64,000 bases of DNA from Lotus japonicus (Eukaryota; Streptophyta; Magnoliopsida; Fabales; Fabaceae). The stretch is from the NCBI RefSeq assembly GCF_012489685.1, contig NC_080042.1:80538983-80602982 (forward strand), in the 5' to 3' direction. The notes beneath the pieces were generated by a model. The model saw only the letters and a program-made list of their open reading frames with translations. It did not search any database and was not told the DNA's origin. Of this stretch, positions 1 to 10,740 are shown piece after piece; positions within the stretch are counted from its first letter, which is position 1, and each line of letters begins with the position of its first letter. Both the position numbers and the translations under genes were made by a program.

Positions 1-424
1 ATTGTGGGCAATTCTAGATATTCCACACTTATTTATTATGTCAATTTTCAATTCATTTCTGAATTTCAAATCAAATGAGTCGTACCTTCCTCAAATTGAT
101 AAATAGACCAGAGGTTATAGTGCGGTTGAAATCGTCGCAATAGTTTTTTTTTTTAATTTCTTATATTTTCCCTATAAAAAATAAACTTTATTTATATTCA
201 AATCACCCTTCTTTTTAAATGAAATTTAGTCATTGATTTTAAAATATCTTAAATATTTTCCTTAATTCAAAAATGCTCCAACCGTGTTCTAGTCTCTCAA
301 AATTCGAGACACGTGCAATTGCAAGTTAAAATAAGGGGCATCGGTGTCCCACTCTCCCCCTTTATATGGAGACACCATAGAATTCGCCCTAACTTAATAT
401 TATCATTATTTTTTATTATTATTA
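1..424. other. AT-rich intergenic sequence
   Basis: No open frame, RNA gene or clear repeat boundary was seen here. The stretch is AT-rich plant spacer downstream of lectin 1. Confidence 0.5.
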
Positions 425-429
425 CTATT

Positions 430-565
430 ATATGTCAATGTTTGTTGTTAGTAACGTTAGCAAATTAGTTCTTTCACTAGGTTTGAATCCTGATGTCGTT
501 TCATCCTTTATTCCCCGGCCCCAACCCTTATATCTCAAACTTTTACCACTTAAGTTAACCTTCAT
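430..565 (-). mobile_element. Degenerate tRNA-derived SINE
   Basis: Read on the minus strand, a tRNA-like A box (TTAACTTAAGTGGTAAAAG) is followed about 50 nt later by a B box (AGGATTCAAACCT), the internal pol III promoter of SINEs. The body after the B box (AACTAATTTGCTAAC) matches the SINE at 28726-28864, which has a clear target duplication. No target duplication was recognised for this copy, so the ends are approximate. Confidence 0.45.
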
Positions 566-717
566 GTCCCTAGCCCTAACTTATTATTGATTAGCTCACA
601 AAGATAAAAGAAATACAATCATATAATTCATTGCAAATGGTTTCAAGCTGCAAATTTTGAACATCAAGTTTTATTTTGAAGGCCCGAAATTATTGTTCTT
701 TATTTATCCCTTAGTGT

Positions 718-1518
718 CTAATAAGTGAAGCTTGATTTGAAATCCCAAACATGAATCCTGTGTTGTTCGACCAGCTGTCCGGTGGCGCCAGAGAAGCCAA
801 CTCTAACCCATTCAGGAAGAATAGTCCTCAAATCAACCACAAACGAGAGACTAGTAGTGATAGTAGAAAATTTCAGACCCTTCTGCTGATCTATCTGCTT
901 CACCAGCACACTCAATGTTTTTGTGACGGGTTCATAGCTCACGGTGGCAAAGGCAGCTGAGGTGCTCAAAGAATTTCCAGTTCGCCACGGCACGGTTTTT
1001 GATGAAATAATGGAGTTTATGTCAATGCCTATGTGGGAGGTGAAAGGATCCCATGTATCCGCATAGGTGTCAAACTCAACCGCCACTATTTGGTTTTGGT
1101 AGGAGTCGAAAGCAGAGTCCTTGCTGAAGAGTCCAAGGAATCCACCAGTTGAGTTTTTCGGGATTTTAGAGTTGAATGGTGCAATGAAGAAGGCGATTCC
1201 ATCTCCATGGAATCCTGAACTTGTTGGTTGCACATCCAAAGTGAAGGAGGTGGTGAACGCTGCAAGTGCCCCTGTTTTCTTATCCCAAAGGTGCACTGGT
1301 TCAGCAAAGGAGGCTCTGCCAGAACTGCTGGGCAGAGGAACACCATAAGCAGTCTTCGTAAGTTCCAGAACACCGTTTGATGCAAAGGCATCGCCTTCGA
1401 AGGTGATGTCTTTTGTGTTTGGAAGCTGAAAACCGGGGAAAGTGAAAGTCTCTGAGTTCACATTGTGAGCAACCATGAACAAGGAAATGAGGATCACGAA
1501 CAGAGACATCAGACCCAT
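718..1518 (-). CDS. Legume lectin 1, altered sugar-binding site
   Basis: This encodes a 266-aa secreted legume lectin (lectin_legB fold), a carbohydrate-binding protein of the secretory pathway or extracellular space. The start chosen is the ATG at 1518, because it begins a signal peptide (about residues 1-22, cleavage near VNS/ET); the frame stays open upstream, but without lectin homology. Conserved elements are HGDG (Asp106), the GGFLGLF loop (126-131), the metal-binding block with Glu148, Asp150, Asp157 and His162, and the C-terminal GFSGATG. Residue 154 is Asp (codon GAT at 1059-1057) where the other four lectins here have Asn. In this family that Asn binds calcium and hydrogen-bonds the sugar, so binding is probably weak or lost. 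NST at 122 is a possible N-glycosylation site. No TATA box is visible at the usual distance, and an unrelated element begins close upstream. It could be a lectin-like protein with another role, or a decaying copy. Confidence 0.93.
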   Translation of the reverse strand: MGLMSLFVILISLFMVAHNVNSETFTFPGFQLPNTKDITFEGDAFASNGVLELTKTAYGVPLPSSSGRASFAEPVHLWDKKTGALAAFTTSFTLDVQPTSSGFHGDGIAFFIAPFNSKIPKNSTGGFLGLFSKDSAFDSYQNQIVAVEFDTYADTWDPFTSHIGIDINSIISSKTVPWRTGNSLSTSAAFATVSYEPVTKTLSVLVKQIDQQKGLKFSTITTSLSFVVDLRTILPEWVRVGFSGATGQLVEQHRIHVWDFKSSFTY

Positions 1519-1739
1519 GATCACTATAAACTTTTGATAGTGTGTTAAGCCAAAATTACAAGTACTACAATTCTCGACACCATGGTGCAAAAGTGGTTTC
1601 TCGACAGAAAGGGTTGGGCGAAGCCGACAACTCAGCACACGATGTCCCTCAAAGACAAGTTAGTAAAAGCCATAACTCGACACACTCAGAAGATGAAGAA
1701 ATCTCGATCATCTTAATGGAAGAGGCAGTTACCGAATAA

Positions 1740-2290
1740 CAAGCAACTACAAGCACGTGCGTACACCCACGATGCCACGAATAGCAACGGTTGCCCACGA
1801 CTCAGAACCATCCACGTGGCAATAGAGTCACGTGCGCGAAGACCATCGGCTAAACGTGGGGTATGGCGCCAAAATTCAAAACCCACGAAGCCATCGTGCA
1901 TCCAAGGAAAACCGCCAAGAACATGGGCGGAAAGAACAATATAAATAGAGGAAGCAGCAGCAGAAGAAGAGGTTCCCAACTAAAAACTCTGAAAATTCAC
2001 CAAAAGCTCTAAACGTCCGCATCAATGAGACTTCGAGAGCAGAACGTGATGATGGAGGAGTATGTTGCAGAACCAACGCTTTAGTTTCCCTGCATTTCAG
2101 TTTGTTGATTTCCAGTTCTTGTGTGTAGCTTGTTTTGTCGAAATTTGCTTTCATGCTATTTTAGTTTGCTTGACTGTTTTGTAATCGACTCATATTCAAT
2201 AAAGTCCAGTTTCGTTTGAGTTGTTTATTGTTGTCGAGAATACACTCGTTCACACACTACACTTTGGCAAAGCGTTTTCTCAAAAGGACC
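1740..2290 (+). mobile_element. LTR-like (or pararetrovirus-derived) regulatory fragment
   Basis: On the plus strand there are several ACGTG G-box-like motifs (about 1753, 1811, 1829), a good TATA box (ATATAAATAGAGG, 1939-1951), a transcribed-looking leader, and an AATAAAG poly(A) signal near 2198. A promoter followed about 250 nt later by a poly(A) signal is typical of a retroelement LTR, and also of the large intergenic region of plant pararetroviruses. The short open frame upstream (1542-1739) may be the tail of the same element. No paired LTR, primer-binding site or target duplication was found, so class and borders are uncertain. Confidence 0.4.
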
Positions 2291-4198
2291 CCGAATCTAA
2301 ACTTCCTTTAGTCGAACTAAGAGGATATTTGTTTACCAAAAATCCGTGTAAACATAGTGATATGAGGATTATGGTATTGCGGCTCTCTATATAGAAAGCC
2401 TTAAGCAAGCCATGCTATATATACACATGCACCCTTGTCAAACATGACAAATGTATAATCCAAAAGCATATGATGAAGCCAAATGAATAATTTCAAAAGC
2501 ATATGGTGAAGCCAAATCACTTGCATAGAATGCATGAATTAGAGGGCTTATGACCATTGAGAATGATGAACACGATGTGATTTCGATTATGCAGATGATC
2601 AAGTTTTGTTTCACATTGACTACAATATAATCCCTAGCATGGTACAACCTTCACCTCTAATTAATTATTTTTGGGTTGAGTTAGATCACATTTGAGTATA
2701 TTCTAATCTTATTTATTCAAGACGATCCATATATGAGGCACTTAAATGTTTGTTCTTGTAAATTTTAGACTTTAAATATCTAGACTTAAATGTGAGATAA
2801 GATAAAGTCTTACATTAACTAAAATATAATCAACATAGATTTTATAAAAAGAAATACAATTCTCACATATAAACAGAGTTTGGATTAATTCAAATTCTAA
2901 CACTTATATGTCGAAGTAATTGCAAATGTCCTTGTTGGGTATTTGAAAAAGGGTAAGGAACAAACTAAATAAAAATTAAATTATACAATTAACTACCGAA
3001 GGCCTGCAAGAAGGAGTTAAATATTTCAAATCTTATTGAGAAAATCGACCTTCAATCGCCCTTATTTGTCCCACTATCCAGTCTTCAAGTTTTCACTATG
3101 GGATCAAAATGTTATCCTTCTTCATATCTCTTTCAATTCTCTTTTTTTTTTTTTTTCCTTTGACCACCAGTCTCCACGGGAGAAAGGGGCCCTACGTGAC
3201 TAATCTGACTCGGGATACAGTAGTGATGTTCCTGGCCAGGTACTCCTCAAGTTCAAAAAGAAAAAATTATTTCAGAAAGAAAAAATTATCATTTTCATTT
3301 AAGAAAGAGAATTAATACTTTCCCCAAATTATCATTTTTATTTCTCAATTGTGGGTTGAGTGTTGAGGGCTCTTATTATATTTTTTTATTTGCTATTTAT
3401 CTTTTTGCGTCCCTGATATCAATAAATTTTCACACATATATATACACACAGGGGGGGGGGAGTATGAGCCCCTTCTCCGCTCCTAAATTATTGTCGTGGA
3501 TATTTTTAGCTCATTCTCATCATCCGAGACAAAAACCGACAAGGTCCTATGCTTAAATAAGGAAATTCCCACCCTTTCTTTGTTCCTAAATTATTGTCAT
3601 GGAGATTTTTAGCTCATTCTCATCATCCGAGACAAAAATCGACAGGGTCTGACACTTATATGAGGAAATTTCCGCAAGGATCTCCGTCATTGGGTGAAAA
3701 TCGCCATGCCTAAATTCATATATACCTAGTTAAGAAGCATTTTAAAAACTCATCATATGTTTGGTTTGTGTTTGTTTTACTCGGAAATATTTTTTTAATT
3801 AGAACATTTTAAAATAGAAAATGTGTAGAAAAAATATGTTTGTGAGAAATAACTTCCATTTCCGTAAGAATATAAGATTCTCACCCATTAACATGATAAT
3901 GATATTTATACAAAACGAAAGTAACTTATATGCCTTAGAATCCAACAAACGCGGGAGTACATTTTTTTAAACATTGACCAAACTTAGAAATATTGCGAGT
4001 TTGCGACATTCTCAACCTCAATTTCCCAAAAATCTTTCAAGATCTCTTGAAACAAACTCATCATAGTAAAATGTTTAAATAGGGTCATAAGTCAATTTCT
4101 AAATAGACTTGTATGTTCAAATCATTGTGTACATCAACATGCATGTTTATATAATTATAAATAAGTTTATTTTTGGTAAGCCAAAGTAATTAATATTA
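2291..4198. other. Intergenic sequence with small direct repeats
   Basis: There is no convincing gene. It holds a 23-bp motif repeated twice (2460-2482 and 2493-2515), a G10 run near 3451-3460, and a tandem duplication at 3470-3676. The open frames are low-complexity T-rich translations. Confidence 0.5.
3470..3676. repeat. Tandem duplication, about 103 bp x 2
   Basis: The block starting near TCCTAAATTATTGTC at 3481 recurs at 3584 with few differences and shares TTTTAGCTCATTCTCATCA and the following CGAGACAAAAA. The offset is 103 bp. The source of the unit was not recognised; the G/C-rich lead-in could be part of a decayed retroelement. Confidence 0.75.
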
Positions 4199-4392
4199 GA
4201 GTTTAATGGATATGCACTGACAGTGTAAAATAGTTTTACACAGACATCCAATTGAATTCCGTCAAATAAGAAAATATCTTACTCTTTTAATTAAAATTAA
4301 AGTCAAATGTAATTATCTCTCCTATGTGGCATGCTTTGATTGGATGACTGTGTAAAACTATTTTACACTGTCAGTGCATATCCATTAAACTC
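4199..4392. mobile_element. Tourist-like (PIF/Harbinger) MITE, 194 bp
   Basis: The terminal inverted repeats are about 45 bp long. They start GAGTTTAATGGATATGCACT, and the right end is the near-perfect reverse complement. The element is flanked by TTA at 4196-4198 and TTA at 4393-4395, the 3-bp target duplication of PIF/Harbinger transposons. It has no coding capacity and is a non-autonomous miniature element. The long, well-matched arms suggest a fairly recent insertion. Confidence 0.9.
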
Positions 4393-5026
4393 TTAATATT
4401 AAATAAGTTTTTTTGGCAAATTAATATTAAATAAGTTAATTAATAAGTATATAATTTTAAAATATTATAAAAATCTAACGTAACAATAATAAAATAAATT
4501 TATATATTTATTTAATATACATTTAGACTTCCAAGATTTTTGAAATAACTATTTTTTTACGGGTCAAAATAACTTAAACCTCACCTTTTTAACTAAATAT
4601 ATTTTTTAAAAAGTCTTAGCTAGCTTTGTCAATTTAACCTAGCCTGATTTTGCTAGGCTAGGATATCATAGGCCGTTCGAACAAGATGAATGTCCATTCA
4701 AACAATAATAATAACAAAAGTGCAACTTGAACAAGAGTGAGTAAAATGAGTAGTTGAACATGAGTGAGATACAATAAAAAGCAAGTTTTTAACACATTGT
4801 TTTTAAAACCATGTTGAGTTTAATGAAAATTAAAACGCATACAACAATGTCGTGGTTAATTTAAATTCAGGTGGATGTTTATTAATTAATGGAAGAAATC
4901 ATACAAGCACTTATATATAAAACAACTTTTGACAATATTCTTCAACAGAGAAACATAAACATTGTGTATAAATTTTATTGAAACCAAACTCCTTCATGCA
5001 TCACCTCCAAGATCATTTGCTTGGAT
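4393..5026. other. Intergenic, downstream of lectin 2
   Basis: AT-rich sequence with no supported gene. Its right end is the 3' untranslated part of the minus-strand lectin 2. Confidence 0.5.
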
Positions 5027-5848
5027 CTACAAGGCTGCTTCGAATCCCCAGCTAAGAATATCATGAGTTTCAACCAACTCACCAGTAGAGGCAGAGAATC
5101 CAACTCTAACCCACTCCGGCAGAACACTCCTCAAATCAACAAAAGCAGAGACAGAAGCAGTCCTGTTATTACTGTAAGCCAGAAACACACCCAGCCTCTT
5201 CGACTCAGAGTTATAGTTTATGCTCACCTCCGCGACCGCATTCGTCGGTTCAGCATCAATCGGCCATAACTCAGTTGCAACTGACTTAATAGAGTTCACA
5301 TCAATTCCAAAGTGAGGAACCTGAACAGGAGAATCAGGATCCCATGCATTGGTAAAACTGTCAAACTCAACCGCCACTATCTCGTTTTCTGAGGGGAAAA
5401 GTGCGTTTTCCGGGTTGAAGAGTCCAAGATATCCTCCGCTTGAGTTTTTGGGGAAGTTGAAGTGCAGCGGCGCGATGAAGAAGGCCAAGCCATCACCGTG
5501 GAGTGTGGAAGTGGTTTCTCTGTTGACAACGAAGGTGAAGGAGGTGGTGAAGTCGGCGAGGGCGCCGTTGGATTTGTCCCAGAGGTGGACGGGTGTGATG
5601 TGCACTGCTCGGCCGACGCTGTGTGTGAGAGGTACGCCGTATTGGCTGGTTTTGGTTAGCCGGAGAGTCCCGCCGGTAACTGAAGCGTCGCCGAATGGGA
5701 TTACGTTGGGGTTATCTTCCTCGAAACGAGAGAAGGCGAAGTTAACGGTTTCTGGTTTATGAGTTGGATATTGTTGTGACTGGCATTGCAGGATGAAGAT
5801 GCTGATGAGGAGAGTGTAGAGAGGGATTTGAACTCGAAGGGAAGCCAT
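5027..5848 (-). CDS. Legume lectin 2
   Basis: This is an intron-less gene for a 273-aa legume lectin, a secreted sugar-binding protein. An N-terminal hydrophobic signal (about residues 1-24, ending CQSQ) is followed by a beta-sandwich lectin domain to the C terminus. Visible motifs are LHGDGLAFFIAP, PKNSSGGYLGLF with a possible N-glycosylation site, and the metal and sugar block [14 protein letters not shown]...HFGIDVNS. All the usual ligands (Glu, Asp, Asn, Asp, His) are present. The final strand [18 protein letters not shown] is also conserved. A five-residue insertion between DP and PH lengthens the metal loop relative to lectin 1. The start at 5848 is the only ATG giving a signal peptide, and a TATA box lies about 40 nt upstream. 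It is likely functional; its sugar specificity cannot be read with certainty. Confidence 0.96.
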   Translation of the reverse strand: MASLRVQIPLYTLLISIFILQCQSQQYPTHKPETVNFAFSRFEEDNPNVIPFGDASVTGGTLRLTKTSQYGVPLTHSVGRAVHITPVHLWDKSNGALADFTTSFTFVVNRETTSTLHGDGLAFFIAPLHFNFPKNSSGGYLGLFNPENALFPSENEIVAVEFDSFTNAWDPDSPVQVPHFGIDVNSIKSVATELWPIDAEPTNAVAEVSINYNSESKRLGVFLAYSNNRTASVSAFVDLRSVLPEWVRVGFSASTGELVETHDILSWGFEAAL

Positions 5849-5886
5849 GTTGAGGTTGGTATAAGAGAAAATGGGGAGAGTGAGGG

Positions 5887-5894
5887 TATATATA
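5887..5894 (-). promoter_or_regulatory. TATA box of lectin 2
   Basis: TATATATA lies about 40 nt upstream of the lectin 2 start codon, with a short leader between them. This placement suits a core promoter for the minus-strand gene. Confidence 0.6.
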
Positions 5895-5899
5895 CATGT

Positions 5900-7902
5900 G
5901 CGGGCAGTGTTGTGATCTTAGACAGCTAAGAGATTGAATAGAGTATGATAAATTGCCGGAATATATACACGACATGCAACTCGCATAGCAGGTCCATATT
6001 GCCATTTGCCAAGAAATTAAGGTGGTGAAACCAAGGGAGTTAATCTTACCTTGTATGAAAAGCTTCAACAAGTAAGTCCAAAGCATGATGGTCAACAAAA
6101 CTTTGGGTATCTCATTCTAAAACAAATTAAAATAATTGGAGGTACAATGAGGGATATGCTGATCAGCTCACCAGGATATTAGTGAGAGACGTTGGCAGAA
6201 TTGGTGAACATGTACCAAGAGGCAAAGAAAACTAAAAATATAGCGAACAACAAAAGAATTCATTCATTAGCGTTGGTCATACATACAAGCAAGGTTAACA
6301 AGACAAAGCCGACGCTATAATACCAATTTAGCATTAGGATTGGGGCTGACGTTACGGCTTGAAACTTACACTTTATGCCGGTCTCTCAAAGGCTGACAAT
6401 ATATTTAACGTTAACTTTTTTTTGAAAGGCAAAAAAAAGTTAAAAGTCGATTCTAATTCGACTCAATGCACCTATATATAGTCATGACTGACACTTATAA
6501 TTTTAAACGTCAACTGTAAAAATGAACTCTAATATTATCCACTTAGCGTTAATAATGACCGATGTTAATGTTCAAATTATTTTACCGAATTCAGATTGAT
6601 AATTCTCAAATTTGAGTTCTTATTTGCTTTTAATTTTTTTCTTGATGAGGTAAACTATTTCAAAATATATATATATATATATATATATATTTCAATATAA
6701 CATCACAATAATTTAACTGGAGAAAACATCCAAAACGCAAATATGACCTAGAACTCAATAATTAGAATTAACAATAACGAGCATAATTTAACAAAGAGCA
6801 ATAACTAACACATTTAACATAATAATTATAATATAGTATTAATTTTTTATTTTCTTAATACAAATATTATTTTACTTATTTGCATGATCTAACACTTTCA
6901 TCTCTTTTTTAACGTTTTTTTTTTTTAACTTTAAACTTATGAATCACTCCTTCAAGCTTGAAAATCCATTTCAACATCAGACGCAATGTCTTTTGCTTGT
7001 CTCTTTCGATCCTCGTTGTGGCTTGTTACTCCCTATTCCGTAGTTTCTTTTTTAACATCTTTCATGACTCTATAATTAATTTAAGATACTATTGATCGGT
7101 CTTTGTCGGGACCTAAGCTACTGCTAACAAAAAGAAAGACGGAACATAGAAGAAACCACAAAATAGTATATATTTCACGAACTAGGTCTATTACATATAC
7201 ATGTTGAATCATAAATAGAGATTGATCATACACTTGACTGATGCAGGATATGCAGAGGCAACAGCTGCAGGAGTGACAAGTACGATGGTGGTGATGGGCA
7301 CCGTGTCAGCACGACACAGGGTGATGGCGCAACATTGGGGTACGACAGAGTTGGGGTCAATATAGTGGGATGACTCATCGGCAAAAGAACGCAATAGAGA
7401 ATGACACTTACCAAATAGACCTTAGTGTTAGTATATGCTTGTTATATGTTAAAATCAATTTACAATGAAGGTTTTTTAAACTTGTAAACATTGTTTTTCT
7501 TAACTCATCACTAAATACTTGTTACACATAAGTAATGGAAAAAAATTATTGACACCCCAAATTTTATAGAAATAGAATACATAGACATAGCAAATATGAT
7601 TAGCGGTGTAATAGAAAAAAGAAACAAAAAAATATAGAAAAAATAATGAAATTAAAGGAAATAAGACAAAAGATAAAGTAAAGTATGAATATAGTATGTG
7701 TTGGTCACGTATCAAATGTATTGAAGCTTTATCCGTTAATAGAGTAAATGCAACATACATTATTCATAAGTTCACTTCAGCCTTTAATAGGGGAACAGAA
7801 TTATTACAATAACAACACATATAATTGAAAGAACTTTAATTTATCATCATTACAACAAACACTTATTTTCCTTCCCAGCTAGCTGCGTATGATGCATATG
7901 CT
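5900..7902. other. Intergenic between lectins 2 and 3
   Basis: No supported gene was seen. It includes an (AT)n microsatellite at 6665-6690. The open frames near 7226-7414 and 7500-7760 lack family motifs and look like chance frames. Confidence 0.5.
6665..6690. repeat. (AT)13 microsatellite
   Basis: An uninterrupted run of AT dinucleotides in the lectin 2 to lectin 3 spacer. Confidence 0.95.
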
Positions 7903-8712
7903 CTAGAGGAACGAATTGAAAGCCCATGAAAGAATGTCATGAGTTTCAGACACTGAGCCTGTTGCAGCAGTGAAACCAACCAGGACCCAATCCGACAAAA
8001 CAGCCCCCAAATCAACTTCATAAGCTACAAAAGTTTCAATCTTCACAGGACTATTTGGATAAACTACAAACACACTGAGTACTTTGGAGGCACTGCGATA
8101 GCTGATGAGTGCCTTTCCTATCTCACCCTGTGGTACAAGATCAATCGGCCATGGTGCAGTCGCCACGGAACGAATGGAGTTGATGTCAATTCCCACGTGA
8201 GGAGAGTTGCTCGGGTAGCTGGGGTCCCAGACATTTGTGAAGGAATCAAACTCAACAGCAACGACTTGGTTGGCGGAGGTGTTGAAGGCGTTTTTCGGAT
8301 CGAAAAGTCCTAGGAACCCACCTTCTTTCGGGTCTTCCGGGAAATCGAAGTCGAGCCCTGCGATGTAGAAGGTGAAGCCGTCGCCATGAGGCTCTGAACC
8401 CTTGGGGTTCACGACGAAGGAGAACTCGGTGGTGAAGTCAGCGACTTTGCCGGTTCTGTTGTCGGAGAGATGAACTGCTCCGAAGAATGTGGTCTGGCCG
8501 AAACTGTTCTTAGATGGTATGCCGTATAGGTCCTTTTTGGTTAGTTGGAGGACTCCGCCTGTTGTGTTGGCATCGCCGTCGGAGAGTATGGTTTTTGTGT
8601 CGGACTCAAAACGGGGGAAGTTGAAGGAAAATGCGTCTGATTTGACTCTGGTGATTAGCAAGATGAAAGGGAGCAAGGTCGTCAGCAGGGAAATAGAGAA
8701 GGAGTTAGCCAT
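7903..8712 (-). CDS. Legume lectin 3
   Basis: This is an intron-less 269-aa legume lectin. The signal peptide covers about residues 1-25 (ends RVKS), and the mature chain starts with the typical [10 protein letters not shown] strand. Conserved features are [12 protein letters not shown] with the binding-site Asp, the GGFLGLFDP loop, and [14 protein letters not shown]...[11 protein letters not shown] with a complete metal and sugar ligand set. The C-terminal motif is [10 protein letters not shown]. The loop before GGFLGLF (DFPEDPKE) lacks the NSS/NST sequon of lectins 1 and 2; an NTT sequon is at the start of the domain. A strong TATA box and short leader precede the ATG at 8712. It belongs to the same array and strand as its neighbours, and by sequence falls between lectin 2 and the lectin 4/5 pair. 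Confidence 0.96.
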   Translation of the reverse strand: MANSFSISLLTTLLPFILLITRVKSDAFSFNFPRFESDTKTILSDGDANTTGGVLQLTKKDLYGIPSKNSFGQTTFFGAVHLSDNRTGKVADFTTEFSFVVNPKGSEPHGDGFTFYIAGLDFDFPEDPKEGGFLGLFDPKNAFNTSANQVVAVEFDSFTNVWDPSYPSNSPHVGIDINSIRSVATAPWPIDLVPQGEIGKALISYRSASKVLSVFVVYPNSPVKIETFVAYEVDLGAVLSDWVLVGFTAATGSVSETHDILSWAFNSFL

Positions 8713-8767
8713 GGTATATATGGTAGTGTTGTTGTGAATGATGTTTAGACTGAGGGGAGAATGCAGC

Positions 8768-8776
8768 TATTTATAG
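8768..8776 (-). promoter_or_regulatory. TATA box of lectin 3
   Basis: TATAAATAG on the minus strand, about 55 nt upstream of the start codon. It is followed by a short CA-rich leader. Confidence 0.7.
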
Positions 8777-8779
8777 GCT

Positions 8780-10245
8780 TTTTAACATGGAAAAGAAAAA
8801 TGATGGATAAACACTTTTTTTGAGGAAATGCAGAAAGTAAGAAATAATGATCGAGAAAAGAAAGAAGTAATATACATGATAGGTGATGTGATATGATTTG
8901 AAGAGAGATATAAAGACAAAAAAAAATGATTATATATGTATTTGTAATTTGTAACCGATATTCAATTAATATACCATTTTTTAACTTTCACTAATATTAG
9001 TGACAATTAAAAACCGTCACTAACTAGTATGCAACTGAAAAATCATATATACACATAACATTTTTCCGAGGAAAAATATGATGTTTATAGGGTGTCTTAA
9101 TTGTTTATGTATACAAATCATATATAATTGTGTTTTAATGAAAATTATTAATAGCATCCATTTTCTTGACATGTCATTTAGACATACCATTAAAACCACC
9201 ATAAATTATTATTGTGTGGAATTAAAAACTCCCACAAATTAACTACTCTATTTAAAAGATGTTTTACTGTAAATAAATATCTATCTATATTCTATGATCA
9301 CCCTTGTTTAATTAATATAGGACAAAAGGCAATGCATAGTTCGGACTATGTGTATGAAATTCAAAAAGCAATAGGCCAAACTTGGGAGCGAATTTACATA
9401 GGTAGGTGGACTTATTCAAGCTTAGGCGGCAAGGCGAAAAGAGCAAGGGAGTCACTTATATCATTTTGTCTTGCGTGTAGAGAGTAAGTTTCTTACAAAC
9501 AATATAAGCCATTTCAATATAATTATATTTTAATTATGATCAATTCATCTAAAAAAAAAAAACTATGATCAATATGATTAATTAATATCATAAGTGCTTA
9601 ATTTTTTTCAAAAGCAAAAATTTATAAATAATAAAATTAAAAGAAAAACTTGAGAATACACCCAACACTTCACCAACCAAACCCCAAAGATGAGCATCCT
9701 GACTGAAAAACAATCATAAACAACAAATAACTTGACATAAGTATTTAACTAATTCATTTGCCTAAATACGCCTCATGTGAACGAAGTGTTCAGCAAATTC
9801 TACTATGTTATCAACAAGTTCTTTTTATCAGCCATTTTTTTTTTGTGATAGAGTTTTATCTTTTGCACCTAATTAATGTATCTCAGCTCTTATATAAGCT
9901 ATCAGGCAATCTGACACTTGTTACTGACAAGTAAAATTACTTCTCAATTCTCACTGAGTAGTTATTATGTCAATAAACAAGTACATAAGAGTTCATTACT
10001 CATAAGAAACTCTCAACATTCTGAATGGATTGGTGTTATGTATTGAGTTTCGATGTGTGTAATGAGCGTATCTTTCGAGAACAAAATTATGTTGTAAGTC
10101 TAACATTACACAGACCTCTTTTTGGGCTCTCACTCACTTCTACTCATGATTTAGCCCAAATAAATAGATTAGTTCGAAATTCAAATGGCTGAAGAAATAT
10201 ATCTAGTTTTATTATGTTTTTGTTATATTTATGTTGTTGTTAAAT
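8780..10245. other. Intergenic between lectin 3 and a miniature CACTA
   Basis: Mostly AT-rich. The segment 9331-9486 (plus) translates without a stop and ends at a splice-donor-like GAGAGTAAGT. It resembles an exon remnant, but I do not recognise the protein. Confidence 0.35.
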
Positions 10246-10619
10246 CACTACAAAAAAATCAGTATTTCGCAGCGCTTCTGGGAGCAATTTGCGGTTTAAA
10301 CCGCCGCAAAATGTATGCTGAGGCGTTTCATGCATCGCCGCAGTTACAGGCGTTGGGAGGCGTTCTGCGGCGCTTTTGGTCAACCGTTGGAATAACCACC
10401 GCACAATGTATACTAAAATGAAGTTTTCCGCCCCTTTTACAACGGTTTGTAACTGCCACAATATTTGCTAATTAAACTCAGTTTTTCATTCTTCCAGTCA
10501 CTAAAAGGAAACTTTAACTCGGTTTGTTAGCATAATAAAAAGCACCTGAAGTTTTCATTTTGTGGCGGTTTATGCGTAACCGCCGCAGAATGTCCGTCGC
10601 TAAATATCAATTTTGTGTG
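10246..10619. mobile_element. Miniature CACTA element, 374 bp
   Basis: It starts CACTACAAAAAAA and ends in TTTTGTGTG, which is the expected TTTTGTAGTG with one base lost. It is flanked by a 3-bp duplication, AAT at 10243-10245 and AAT at 10620-10622. Inside are GC-rich subterminal motifs in both orientations (GCGGTTTAAACCGCCGCA, GGCGGTTTATGCGTAACCGC). The motif set differs from that of the large CACTA at 15293, so it was probably moved by another family. It has no coding capacity. The damaged 3' terminus may prevent further transposition. Confidence 0.8.
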
Positions 10620-10624
10620 AATGT

Positions 10625-10740
10625 CCTGATCAACTAGTAGCTCAAGTGGTAAGAGGTAGCTAGAGATATATGAGCCGGTTAAGTGGAGGTTCAGGGATCT
10701 GGAGGGTGCAATTTATCTTTCCGATGTACAAAAAAAAAAT
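10625..10740 (+). mobile_element. tRNA-derived SINE
   Basis: The A box TAGCTCAAGTGGTAAGAG and B box GGTTCAGGGATC are tRNA-like. They are followed by TTTATCTTTCCGATGTAC and an A-rich tail. The same 3' tail occurs in the SINEs at 27437 and 30665 and in the LINE 3' ends at 14047 and about 49240. It begins only a few bases past the miniature CACTA. Confidence 0.75.

Noticed and set aside
751..960. Plus-strand open frame opposite lectin 1
   Set aside because: It is the antisense shadow of the lectin gene. Similar frames recur opposite lectins 2, 4 and 5 because the genes are paralogues, not because the frames are coding.
1740..2290. Plant gene promoter and 5' UTR on the plus strand
   Set aside because: Although the TATA box and G-box-like motifs are good, no coding exon follows. 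The nearby poly(A) signal fits an LTR or pararetroviral regulatory fragment better.
5349..5762. 137-codon plus-strand frame opposite lectin 2
   Set aside because: No family motif; it mirrors the conserved lectin codons and has no promoter of its own.
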